17,382 nt of DNA, taken from NCBI GenBank assembly GCA_902459845.2, contig CABPSV020000356.1, forward strand, positions 1 to 17,382, in the 5' to 3' direction. The notes below the pieces were generated by a model. The model worked only from the letters and a program-made list of their open reading frames with translations, did no database searches and was not told the origin of the DNA. Numbering within the stretch: position 1 is the stretch's first letter; the number at the start of each line of letters is the position of its first letter. This document shows, one piece after another, positions 10,069 through 17,382 of the stretch. Position numbers and translations under genes: made by a program. The stretch is from Hepatocystis sp. ex Piliocolobus tephrosceles. Taxonomy: Eukaryota > Apicomplexa > Aconoidasida > Haemosporida > Plasmodiidae.

Positions 10069-12708
10069 ATTATTATTGGTTGTATTGTTATCACACGTGT
10101 TGTCAGATAAAAAATGAGTTATTTTTGTTTCATTGTTTTTTATGTAATTTGTTTTTTCCGTTTCTATTTTTATTGGTTTTTTTTTTTTTGACAAATTTTC
10201 CTGTTCGTCTATCCATTCGTCTAATTGTACATCTGGAAAAAAATTCTTTTTCATATTTTCATACGCACTTTTAACACTTACGAATTGTATATTATTTTTT
10301 TGAACATCTTTGTTACCATCGTTATTTGAACAGATATTTTTGTGAACATTTTTGTTGCTATCGTCTTTTGAGAAGTTATTTGTTAGCGTTTCGTTATTAT
10401 CATTTTGGATCTTCATTGTATGTATATTATGTACTGGTATGGTATCACTTTTTTTTTCAGTACTTATTTGTAACATATTTTTTTTTTTATCATCGTTATA
10501 ACTTTTTATACTCGAAGTAAAATTTTTTTTTTGATTATGACATGTTAAATTGTTGTGAGTCAAAACATTTTTAAGTACGTCATTTTGAGAATTATGAATT
10601 GATGATATAGTAGATATATTTTTTTTTTTTTTTTTTATATTGGGATCTGTTGTATCCATTCTTTTTCTTTTATTAAGGTATATACTTGTAGTTACATTAT
10701 TTATGCTGTTACTATTATTAGATATATTGTTCGAACTATTATCAACAGTATTTGTGTCAATAATGTTTTTTATAAATGTATTATTAAAATTAAGTTTATT
10801 GTCATAATTATATGTAATTTGTTTTTTTGTAATTGTTTCATTCGTTTTGGCTATATAATCATTATTATTTTTACCATTCTCGTCATTATTTATTATTTCT
10901 TTTTCTTGTTGTTTCATGATATGTGATTCGTTTGTATAGTAACTAACATCGTTATGTTTGTTTATTAATGGGTCAGTACTTATAATGTCATTACAAATTT
11001 CAACATTTTTTTTTTTTTGTTCACTACTACAATGTAACAAGTTGTTCAAATTTTTTTGATTATATTTGTTATATTCCTTAGAAGAAATACCTAAAAACTC
11101 TAAGCATTCTGGTGTAAGATCGGTAAATATGTTTGACTCGGGCCACGTATAACGATTTTGGGTTGATTTGCTTTTGGTTTCATGGATTAGCTCGTTTTGA
11201 TTTATGCGATCGTTCTCATTCGTTTGATCTTTTTCATTCGTTTGATTGTTTGGAAGTTGGAGTTGTACGTGAATTTGTTCACCCTTAAGCGAAATGGACT
11301 GACTCAGTCCCATTGTAACATTTTTTACATCATCATCCAAATAGCGATTTAAACAGTAGCCTTGTTCATCTTTTTGATCATAATTTAAAGAATATTTTTT
11401 TATTTTATTCATAAATGAAATAATGTCATTTTTTTTTAAAGTACTATTAAACGATTTCATTATACTTATGTTTTGACGTAAAATAATATCATAAACTAAA
11501 TGTTTAAGAAAAGCATCTTTAATTTCATTATATTTATCTATAAATTTATCAAAAGTATTAAATTCTGATGGTAATTTATTTTTCCATTTATTATGCGTAT
11601 GTAAAAAAAAAAATAAATTTTTTATGTTTTTATATTGATGTATTAAGTTAAAAGCTGTGTTTATTCCCATTCCTGTTATATGGAAATCGTTTGTATAATC
11701 ACAGCCACTTAGTATACACATAGCTATAAACATATATATATTAAAATCTTTAAATTTTTGTAATTCATTTGGCCAATTAAAATTTTTTATATAATTTTTT
11801 AATATGTTTTCGTATTTTTCATTTATTTTTTTTTTTTGTGTCAGTTTTTTATTAGTCCTTATGTCGTTGCTTCCATCACTATAGTATTGTTCGTTTGAAG
11901 TGTCTTCATAAATTTCAGGATTGTTACTCATGCTTCTAACATAACGGTTTTTGTTCCTTTTATTACTCTTAGTGATATTGTTACTTCTACAATCGTCATA
12001 AGGTAATCTTTTTGTCGGTGTTATAAACAATTTATTAAACGAATCAGATAAAGGGTTTTTAATCTGGTTTATTAAATTTATATCGTGTAAATCGTTTATT
12101 GGAAGAAGACTTATCTCATTACATTCGCCATTATCTTTCAACTTATATATAACACGAGGACTACCATAAACTAGCAAATCACTATCTTCACTTATAGCGC
12201 AAGAGATATAACCCATACGACAAAGGTATGCTAGTTGAGCATCTGATTCATAAGGAGAAATAATATAATAAATATGTTTTTGTTCACAAAAATCTATAAC
12301 TGATTTTATGATTTCTTTTGAAACACTTAATCCTTGATAACACTTTTTTAAAACATTTTCATCTGAACGAGGATTTTTTGTTTTTTTTATAAGTTCTAGA
12401 GCTTCTTGTTTTGCTTTTTCTCTTCTACTTCTTCTTGATTCATTTTCTTCTTTTTTATCTGGTAACTCTTCCCCATCGAACACAAAAATAACTTTAATAT
12501 TATATTGCGTAATAACATTTAGCATTTTTTCAATAAAAGATAAATGCTTATCGTTATATTGACCTGTAACTACATCGTATGCGCAGCTTATTAGCCCTCG
12601 ATGTATCCAACACATAATATCTACTCCAACCACTTCATTCTCATACTTACTTATGTGTGTATTTTTAGTGATTGGTCCCAGGAACTTCAGTAGATTATTC
12701 ACTCCCAT
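9418..12708 (-). CDS. EXO1: Exonuclease 1 (5'-3' dsDNA exonuclease / flap endonuclease)
   Basis: Rad2/FEN1-superfamily nuclease that degrades DNA 5'-3' in mismatch repair and double-strand-break end resection. ATG at 12708-12706 gives MGVNN; the exposed Gly2 is characteristic of the family. The N-domain holds D30, SRRSRR (91-96, helical gateway) and FVFDG with D78, at the human EXO1 positions. The I-domain holds SPYESDAQLAYL (E154, D156), EDSDLL (D175, D177) and SGCDY (D337). A helix-hairpin turn ITGMG follows (344-348). About 110 extra low-complexity residues (about 215-310) separate D177 from D337. Beyond about 420 the protein is Asn/Lys-rich and probably disordered. At 1096 residues it is somewhat longer than human EXO1 (about 850). 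Weak peptide candidates in the tail are ETKITHFL (860-867), QSTCFF (998-1003) and NTFDYFK (1074-1080). KYENEVVGVD and LPDKKE favour EXO1 over FEN1, GEN1 or XPG. It converges with the kinesin and diverges from gene 3. Confidence 0.95.
10030..10077 (-). repeat. Poly-asparagine tract in EXO1
   Basis: Three AAT codons, one Tyr codon and twelve AAT codons in the sense of EXO1 (residues 878-893), in the disordered C-terminal half. The opposite strand reads as a short Tyr-rich ORF that I regard as a shadow. Confidence 0.93.
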
Positions 12709-12760
12709 TTGAAAAGTGAATGAGTGCGTGTATATATTCTGTATTTTTCTTTTATTTTTT

Positions 12761-12870
12761 TTTTTATTTTTTCTTATTTTTTTTTATTTTTTTTTATTTT
12801 TTTTTATTTTTTCTTATTTTTTCTTATTTTTTTTTATTTTTTTTTATTTTTTTTTAATTTCTTTTATTTT
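12761..12870. repeat. 10-bp-periodic T9A array upstream of EXO1
   Basis: Eleven consecutive 10-bp units of TTTTTATTTT, with TTCTTATTTT at units 2, 6 and 7 and two degraded units at the end. In the EXO1 sense it reads AAAATAAAAA. A/T tracts spaced at nearly one helical turn favour stiffness or curvature and nucleosome exclusion. It lies 53-162 bp before the EXO1 ATG. Confidence 0.92.
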
Positions 12871-12924
12871 TTTTTTTATTGTTAAAAATAAGTACAAAGC
12901 AAATTATACAACAGAACAAATACA

Positions 12925-13035
12925 ATGTTGAATGAGAGACGTAAACAAAAAGGAGCGACCGAAAAAGGGAACGATCGAGCCGACGAACAAAGAAAAAACA
13001 AACAAAAACAAACAAACAAACAAATGAAGGAATAA
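12925..13035 (+). other. Short ORF containing a GC-rich island (coding status unknown)
   Basis: ATG at 12925 opens 36 codons ending in TAA at 13033-13035. The peptide is strongly charged and has no hydrophobic core (starts MLNERRKQKG, ends NKQMKE). Bases 12952-12988 are 22/37 G+C with six CpG, far above any other stretch in this spacer. No family is recognised. It might be a small protein, an exon, a structured RNA or a binding-site cluster; nothing in the sequence decides between them. Confidence 0.3.
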
Positions 13036-13072
13036 AAGAAAAGAAGGGACAAACAAGCAAACAAACAAATGA
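12988..13072. repeat. CAAA-rich repeats
   Basis: Two clusters of CAAA units, the second about 45 bp downstream of the first. The word ACAAACAAACAAATGAA occurs in both (13010-13026 and 13056-13072), pointing to a segmental duplication. The 3' part of the 36-codon ORF is made of the first cluster. Confidence 0.8.
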
Positions 13073-13140
13073 AATTATCTTATCGTTACAAAAGGTGAAT
13101 AAACACCTCTTTGTCAAAATATATAAGTGTTTTTTTTTTT

Positions 13141-13312
13141 TTTATTATTTTTTTATTTTTTTTGTGTTAACTTTTTTTATTTTTTTGTGTTAATTTTTTT
13201 TATTTTTTTGTGTTAACTCATTTTATTTGTTTGTGTTAATTTTTTTTATTTTTTTGTGTTAACTTATTTTATTTGTTTGTGTTAATTTTTTTTATTTTAT
13301 TTTTTTTTTAAC
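13141..13312. repeat. 23-bp minisatellite with 46-bp higher-order unit
   Basis: GTGTTAA recurs at 13164, 13187, 13210, 13233, 13256 and 13279, every 23 bp exactly, separated by T-rich filler. The next base alternates strictly C, T, C, T, C, T, so GTTAAC appears in every second unit. The filler alternates as well: after T it is always the same TTTTTTTATTTTTTT form, while after C it is variable and includes ATTTGTTT. The array is therefore a 46-bp dimer repeated three times, with a degraded end at 13312. Confidence 0.93.
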
Positions 13313-13362
13313 TGTATACGATATGTATTTAGGGAGATGTATACGAAGTTACAGCTTTTTTA

Positions 13363-13366
<4 letters not shown>

Positions 13367-13414
<48 letters not shown>
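13367..13414. repeat. Poly(T)48 homopolymer
   Basis: Forty-eight uninterrupted T on the plus strand, between the 23-bp array and the non-repetitive core of the divergent region. Homopolymers of this size are error-prone in sequencing and assembly, so the length may not be exact in the organism. Confidence 0.95.
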
Positions 13415-13417
<3 letters not shown>

Positions 13418-13757
13418 GCTACGTAACACTAAAAAAATTGACCATAAGTATAAATTAGCAAAATGTAATTTTTGGTTCGATTTTTTAATTTTATTTTTAA
13501 GTTTTTTTTTATATATTTCCAAAAAAATTAAAATTTTTTTTGTATTATGTATATATAAATATATACAGATTTGGAACAAACACTGGAGGGAAATAATATA
13601 CAATGAGCATTTGAACACAACGACTGTTTATAGCATAAACTATAAATGGAAGCGTACTAACATTTACATATGTACATTACATTATATGTTTGTATGTATC
13701 TTTTTTACGCACGCAATTATGTAGATACGCTTATGTACTGCAGACATGAAAATAGTT

Positions 13758-13761
<4 letters not shown>

Positions 13762-13809
<48 letters not shown>
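13762..13809. repeat. Poly(A)48 homopolymer
   Basis: Forty-eight uninterrupted A, followed by (CAA)n, 127 bp upstream of the gene 3 ATG. It is inverted relative to, and the same length as, the poly(T) tract 347 bp to its left. Long dA:dT tracts are commonly nucleosome-depleted promoter elements in Plasmodium. Confidence 0.95.
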
Positions 13810-13810
<1 letters not shown>

Positions 13811-13858
13811 AACAACAACAATCGAACAAGATCGTAATTAAACAAGTAAGGTAAAATT

Positions 13859-13885
13859 ATGATACGTCATTACAGGTCTTTATAA
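13859..13885 (+). promoter_or_regulatory. Eight-codon upstream ORF in the gene 3 leader
   Basis: ATG at 13859 reads MIRHYRSL then TAA at 13883-13885, ending 50 bp before the main ATG. It is the only ATG between the poly(A) tract and the gene 3 start. If the mRNA begins upstream, this uORF could lower translation. GTAAGG at 13847 and TTACAG ending at 13875 resemble splice sites, but the gap is too short for an intron. Confidence 0.4.
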
Positions 13886-13935
13886 GATAATATACAATAT
13901 AATATAATAAGTTATAAAAATAAAAAGAAGGCGAA

Positions 13936-16900
13936 ATGGCTGTGTTGAAACTAAAAAGTGACAAAAAAAAAAAAGAGAAACGCAAGGAAACTGTAATTGA
14001 TTATAAAAAATGTATTAAGAAGGCAAAAATAAAAAACAGAATAAATAAAAAAGATGAAGATCAAAATGATTTTGATATATCGATATTTATGAAAACTGAT
14101 CATGTGTCCAATAAGATACGTCATTTAAATTATGTAAAGCTAGTTAAGAATATAAAAAATAATAAATATTTACTTGGTAGTAATTTAAAAAAAATTATTG
14201 AAATTTATGGAATGGGTATTATAGACGAAGATAAACATATTCGTAATTGTGCTTCAAAAATATTTTACCAACTAATAAATAGTAATATAAATTCTAACAT
14301 AATATTTAATAAAATTAAAACTAGTTTATTTTATTCGTTAAAAATAGATAATGAATCATTTAAAGTATTGAATATAGAGTTATGTTATAATTTTTATTTT
14401 ACAAAAATAGAATATAGTTATAAATGCTTTTTTGAATTTTTAAAAAATATAATTGATTGTTTTGTTTCACTATCAATTGAACAACAGATTAAAAATGTAA
14501 AGTATATATTTTTATTATTTAAAGTCAAAAATAAGTACAAAAGGGGTTTACATGGTGCTGTAAGTAATGATGGTAGTATTAGTGGCGGTAGTAGTAACCG
14601 ATGTAGTAATATGTATACACTCGAAATTAATACATTATGTAGTTTTAAAAACGAAAGACGTAACTGTGATGAAAACGGAAACACACTTAACAATAAGAGG
14701 ACCAACACAATAAACGATTACAGTAATATAAAGTATGACATATCACATAATAGTATAACGAAGAATTTTATTAAAGATAAAAAATCAAAAATAGTTAGTA
14801 CAAACACAATAAAGAGTAACATAAATATGTATACTTCTGAAGCACCTAATAATGTAAATGTTGGTACATCCAAAGAAGCATGTGATAATGATGACGATTC
14901 ATCAACATCTTATTATTATAACAATTACGAAAAAGTAATTAAAAATAATTTATTAAATAGTAAATATGATAAATTTTTAATAAAAGAAGAAACTAAAAAA
15001 ATAGTTAATTTGGATATAAAAATAGATATATATACTAAGATGCTTAAATGTTTATATAATTTTACAGAAGAAGTAAGATGTAATTTAATTTCTGTTGATT
15101 TAATACACGTATATAAAAAAATATTAAAAACAATTATTTGTTTAGTAAATAAAAAGAAGAATATAATGCTAACAGTAGATATTATTTTATTAATTAACAA
15201 GTTTATAAAAAATGTTATACAAATAATTAATACAAATTTAAATAATTTAGAAAATTTCAAAAATTTGAATTTAATTTATTATTTTATTGAGTTAATTATG
15301 TCTATCTGTTTAAAAGATATTTCTTTTTTTCAAGTATTGAATAAAAAAATATATATGGATTATTTATTTTTGCTCCGTTACTGTTTTTCTTTATATTTTT
15401 ATGTTTTTATAAGCTGTAATTTTTTTACGACTGAATGTGAGGGGAATAAAATTAGTGAGAACAGAGAGGTAGCTGTGATTTGCATTAAAGAAGGGGACAT
15501 GAAGGTATATAAAAGGAACAGTTGTAAAGGCGAAAAGCGTAGCGACGTTAATGGTGACATTAATAGTGACGTTAATAGTGACGTTAATAGCGGAGTCAAC
15601 GGTGTTAAAAATATAAATAATGGTGATAAAAATATAAATAATGGTAATAAAAATATAAATAATGGTGTTAAAAATATAAATAATGGTAATAAAAATATAA
15701 ATAATGGTAATAAAAATATAAATAATGGTAATAAAAATATAAATAATGGTAATAAAAATATAAATAATGGTGATAAAAATATAAATAATGGTGATAAAAA
15801 TTTAGTTTTGCGAAAAGAGCATATGAAAGTGCAAAGGAATTATCTTAAATATTCAAAAAAGTATTTTGCATTACTAATGTATTTTTACCAAATTTATATA
15901 AATAGAAACAATAAAAAAAAGTTTTTAAATTTTAGTGTAGATCTTGGAAATAGACATTTAATTTCGGTTGATAAGGATGAAAATGGGAGATATATAAAAA
16001 CAGTAATCGAAAAAATAGAACAAGAAGAAAAAAAAAAAAAAAAAATTAAAAAGGGATATAGTGATATTAATGATGCAGAACAGAAAAGTGAGGTTGACAT
16101 TATTTGTTCACTTTTTTTAAAAATCATTATGAATTGGTCAGAAAAAAGTATAAACGAAATAATTTATTTATGTAATTATATTGTAATTTTATCACAATGG
16201 ATAGATGAAAAAAAAGAAAAGGCGATAAATAGTTACTCAGGGGAAAAGTTTATATATAGCGCGAGTTATAGTAATGGAACTGACTATAATAGTAATATTA
16301 TTAGTACAACTAAGGCTAATAATAACAGTGGTAATAATAACAGTGGCAATAATAACAGTGGCAATAATAACAGTGACCAACATAAGAATAAGAACAAACG
16401 CAATAATTTATTTTTATCGTTTTCCTTTTTAACAACCCCATTTGTGTTTATATTTTTATTAAATCGTAACCGTTTTGTAAATAATAATTTTTTTATAAAT
16501 TTTTACACATGCTTAAAAAAAGAAAAAAGGGAAAGAGCGATGAAAATAATTTCTTATTTAGAAATGAATGAGAAATGTATTAATATAATTACAAATAAAA
16601 TATTCAACAATTTTTGTAATAATTTATTACTTTTGTTATATAATAGTAATAACAATTTTTTTGTTAATAACATTTTATTATTATTTTTTTATTTACAAAA
16701 AGATTGTGGGGAAATTAAAAAGGTGCAAGAAAAATTTTCAATGACAAATAACCATAATAATAATGATAGCAATGATATTGTTAATGGTAATTATCGTACT
16801 TTAAAAGAAGATTTTGACAATTCAAAAGAAGAATATAATAATAACAGTAACAATAACAGCAGTAATAATAATGACAGCAGTAATAATAATGACAGCAGTA

Positions 16901-17382
16901 ATAATAATAACAACAGTAATAATAATGACAGCAGTAATAATAATAATGACAGTAATAATAACAACAGTAATAATAATAATGACAGCAGTAATAATAACAA
17001 CAGTAATAATAACAGTAGTAATAATAACAACAGTAATAATAACAACAGTAATAATAACAAATATGACTTGTCTGTATTACCACTTTCAAATGTCTCAAAC
17101 GATATGAAGGAAAAATTATTATTTGAAAAAAAAGAAAAGCTACTTTTATACTTTTTAAATGAAAAGAATTCAAACAGATTAACTTTGGAGATAATACGAA
17201 ATTTATATTTCCTGTACAAACATACAAACAAAAAACTGTTATGGTTTATTTATTATATTATTATAAAATATATAAATTATGTAAATAAAACAACTAAGAG
17301 TGATATAAATAATTATTTTTTAGTAAAGAAGCATATGCGATGTTTATTAAAAAATGTTTTTTGTTGTGAAAAGAAAGACGAT
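13936..17382 (+). CDS. Large helical-repeat protein, N-terminal part; Ipi1/TEX10-like (60S maturation) candidate
   Basis: 1149 codons, open at the right edge. The start is the first ATG after an in-frame TAA at 13921-13923, with A at -3 and G at +4. The first 40 residues are very Lys-rich. Residues 60-180 look like paired amphipathic helices: IIDEDKHIRNCASKIFYQLI (95-114) has the acidic-turn DxDxxVR form of HEAT repeats, followed by NESFKVLNIELCY (139-151) and FFEFLKNIIDCF (165-176). This order (basic N-terminus, D-[ED]-D-x-x-[VI]-R helix, then E/D-S-x-K-V-L-[ND]-I) matches what I know of Ipi1/TEX10, the Rix1-complex subunit needed for pre-60S maturation and ITS2 processing. Later helical blocks (about 340-500, 715-760, 835-930, 1055-1149) are separated by Asn-rich inserts. 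An 18-A run (16028-16045) stays in frame. That this is a real gene is firm; the family is inference. If correct, the protein should act in the nucleolus. Confidence 0.6.
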   Translation, partial: MAVLKLKSDKKKKEKRKETVIDYKKCIKKAKIKNRINKKDEDQNDFDISIFMKTDHVSNKIRHLNYVKLVKNIKNNKYLLGSNLKKIIEIYGMGIIDEDKHIRNCASKIFYQLINSNINSNIIFNKIKTSLFYSLKIDNESFKVLNIELCYNFYFTKIEYSYKCFFEFLKNIIDCFVSLSIEQQIKNVKYIFLLFKVKNKYKRGLHGAVSNDGSISGGSSNRCSNMYTLEINTLCSFKNERRNCDENGNTLNNKRTNTINDYSNIKYDISHNSITKNFIKDKKSKIVSTNTIKSNINMYTSEAPNNVNVGTSKEACDNDDDSSTSYYYNNYEKVIKNNLLNSKYDKFLIKEETKKIVNLDIKIDIYTKMLKCLYNFTEEVRCNLISVDLIHVYKKILKTIICLVNKKKNIMLTVDIILLINKFIKNVIQIINTNLNNLENFKNLNLIYYFIELIMSICLKDISFFQVLNKKIYMDYLFLLRYCFSLYFYVFISCNFFTTECEGNKISENREVAVICIKEGDMKVYKRNSCKGEKRSDVNGDINSDVNSDVNSGVNGVKNINNGDKNINNGNKNINNGVKNINNGNKNINNGNKNINNGNKNINNGNKNINNGDKNINNGDKNLVLRKEHMKVQRNYLKYSKKYFALLMYFYQIYINRNNKKKFLNFSVDLGNRHLISVDKDENGRYIKTVIEKIEQEEKKKKKIKKGYSDINDAEQKSEVDIICSLFLKIIMNWSEKSINEIIYLCNYIVILSQWIDEKKEKAINSYSGEKFIYSASYSNGTDYNSNIISTTKANNNSGNNNSGNNNSGNNNSDQHKNKNKRNNLFLSFSFLTTPFVFIFLLNRNRFVNNNFFINFYTCLKKEKRERAMKIISYLEMNEKCINIITNKIFNNFCNNLLLLLYNSNNNFFVNNILLLFFYLQKDCGEIKKVQEKFSMTNNHNNNDSNDIVNGNYRTLKEDFDNSKEEYNNNSNNNSSNNNDSSNNNDSSNNNNNSNNNDSSNNNNDSNNNNSNNNNDSSNNNNSNNNSSNNNNSNNNNSNNNKYDLSVLPLSNVSNDMKEKLLFEKKEKLLLYFLNEKNSNRLTLEIIRNLYFLYKHTNKKLLWFIYYIIIKYINYVNKTTKSDINNYFLVKKHMRCLLKNVFCCEKKDD
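15541..15600 (+). repeat. 12-bp coding repeat, (S/G)(D/G)(V/I)N x5
   Basis: Five tetrapeptide units SDVN, GDIN, SDVN, SDVN, SGVN directly before the heptapeptide array. Codon use is richer in G and C (AGC, GAC, GTC, AAC) than in the following AT-only array, so the two arrays are of separate origin. Confidence 0.88.
15607..15795 (+). repeat. 21-bp coding minisatellite, KNINNG(D/N/V) x9
   Basis: Nine in-frame heptapeptides; the last residue reads D, N, V, N, N, N, N, D, D. The first six codons are nearly invariant at the DNA level, so the array is young or homogenised. It interrupts two helical segments of gene 3 and probably forms a disordered loop. Confidence 0.95.
16318..16377 (+). repeat. 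15-bp coding repeat, NNNSG x4
   Basis: Four units of AATAATAACAGTGG(T/C), the last with Asp in place of Gly. It is a low-complexity insert between predicted helical blocks of gene 3. Confidence 0.9.
16837..17058 (+). repeat. Asn/Ser/Asp repeat tract, 74 codons
   Basis: Irregular mixture of NNNS, NNNDSS and NNNNS units built of AAT, AAC, AGT, AGC and GAC. A phase of AATAATAATGACAGCAGT units is visible at 16864-16929. It inserts between two helical, Leu/Ile/Phe-rich blocks of gene 3. Antisense frames read as poly-Leu or poly-Tyr and are shadows. Confidence 0.93.

Larger units (their letters stand above)
12709..13935. promoter_or_regulatory. Divergent intergenic region of EXO1 and gene 3
   Basis: 1227 bp separate the two divergent start codons, so both promoters and 5' UTRs should lie here. 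Order from the EXO1 side: a 10-bp-phased A/T array, a GC-rich island within a short plus-strand ORF, CAAA repeats, a 23-bp minisatellite, poly(T)48, a 347-bp non-repetitive core (13415-13761), poly(A)48, and the gene 3 leader. The core contains GCGTAC at 13652-13657, which fits the GnGTAC word reported for AP2-G, but such a six-mer can occur by chance. Transcription start sites cannot be fixed from sequence. Confidence 0.7.

Noticed and set aside
10017..10274. Plus-strand Tyr-rich ORF inside EXO1
   Set aside because: Complement of the EXO1 poly-Asn tract and its flanks; no start context or domain.
9418..12708. Assignment as FEN1, GEN1 or XPG instead of EXO1
   Set aside because: The N-terminal block around D30, the LPDKKE and SRRSRR segment, and D78 at the human EXO1 position all fit EXO1. 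FEN1 is far shorter with a C-terminal PIP box, and XPG has a long spacer between its nuclease regions much earlier in the fold.
12854..13117. Minus-strand 87-codon Cys/Phe/Leu-rich ORF upstream of EXO1
   Set aside because: Mostly the complement of CAAA and T-rich repeats, with no domain. The plus-strand charged ORF is the more interesting reading of the same DNA, and neither is proven.
13841..13876. Possible intron in the gene 3 leader (GTAAGG to TTACAG)
   Set aside because: The interval is only about 29 nt, shorter than a workable intron, and the gene has an unambiguous start downstream.
16028..16045. Possible frameshift at an 18-A run in gene 3
   Set aside because: The reading frame stays open for hundreds of codons on both sides in the same phase, so no frameshift is needed. 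Poly-Lys from A-runs is usual in these genomes.
16781..17231. Antisense Leu/Tyr-rich ORFs of about 147 codons
   Set aside because: Shadows of the Asn/Ser tract of gene 3, whose frame is open for 1149 codons through this region.

Overview
The window looks like nuclear DNA from a malaria parasite (genus Plasmodium or a close haemosporidian relative). Coding regions and especially spacers are extremely AT-rich. Coding exons are long and uninterrupted. Encoded proteins are swollen with asparagine, lysine and serine runs inserted between, and even inside, conserved domains, and homopolymers and minisatellites fill the spacers. No tRNA, rRNA, bacterial-type mobile element or CRISPR array was seen. 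I cannot name the species from the sequence alone.

Layout: (1) 1-266, the 5' flank of gene 1, built mostly of a precise 14-bp minisatellite. (2) 267-7979 (+), a 2570-residue kinesin whose motor domain (about residues 315-850) is expanded by three insertions and followed by a very long low-complexity tail holding two duplicated cysteine knuckles. (3) 7980-9417, a gene-free convergent 3' spacer with AT microsatellites. (4) 9418-12708 (-), an exonuclease 1 (EXO1) orthologue of the Rad2/FEN1 superfamily with all expected catalytic acidic residues and a long disordered C-terminal half. (5) 12709-13935, a divergent intergenic region shared by EXO1 and gene 3. It contains a 10-bp-phased A/T array, a small GC-rich island inside a 36-codon ORF, a 23-bp (46-bp higher-order) minisatellite, and two homopolymers of exactly 48 nt in opposite orientation. 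(6) 13936 to the right edge (+), the first 1149 codons of a large helical protein whose N-terminus resembles the Ipi1/TEX10 (Rix1-complex) ribosome-biogenesis family. It has no stop codon inside the window.

The three genes are not an operon and need not work together: a microtubule motor, a mismatch-repair/recombination nuclease and a probable 60S-maturation factor. The only regulatory link visible is that EXO1 and gene 3 share one divergent upstream region. I found no convincing new multigene system. The observations most worth following are the paired Cys knuckles in the kinesin tail, the motor-domain departures from consensus, the unassigned Ipi1/TEX10-like protein, the organised divergent promoter, and the repeated dimer (alternating-unit) architecture of three unrelated minisatellites.
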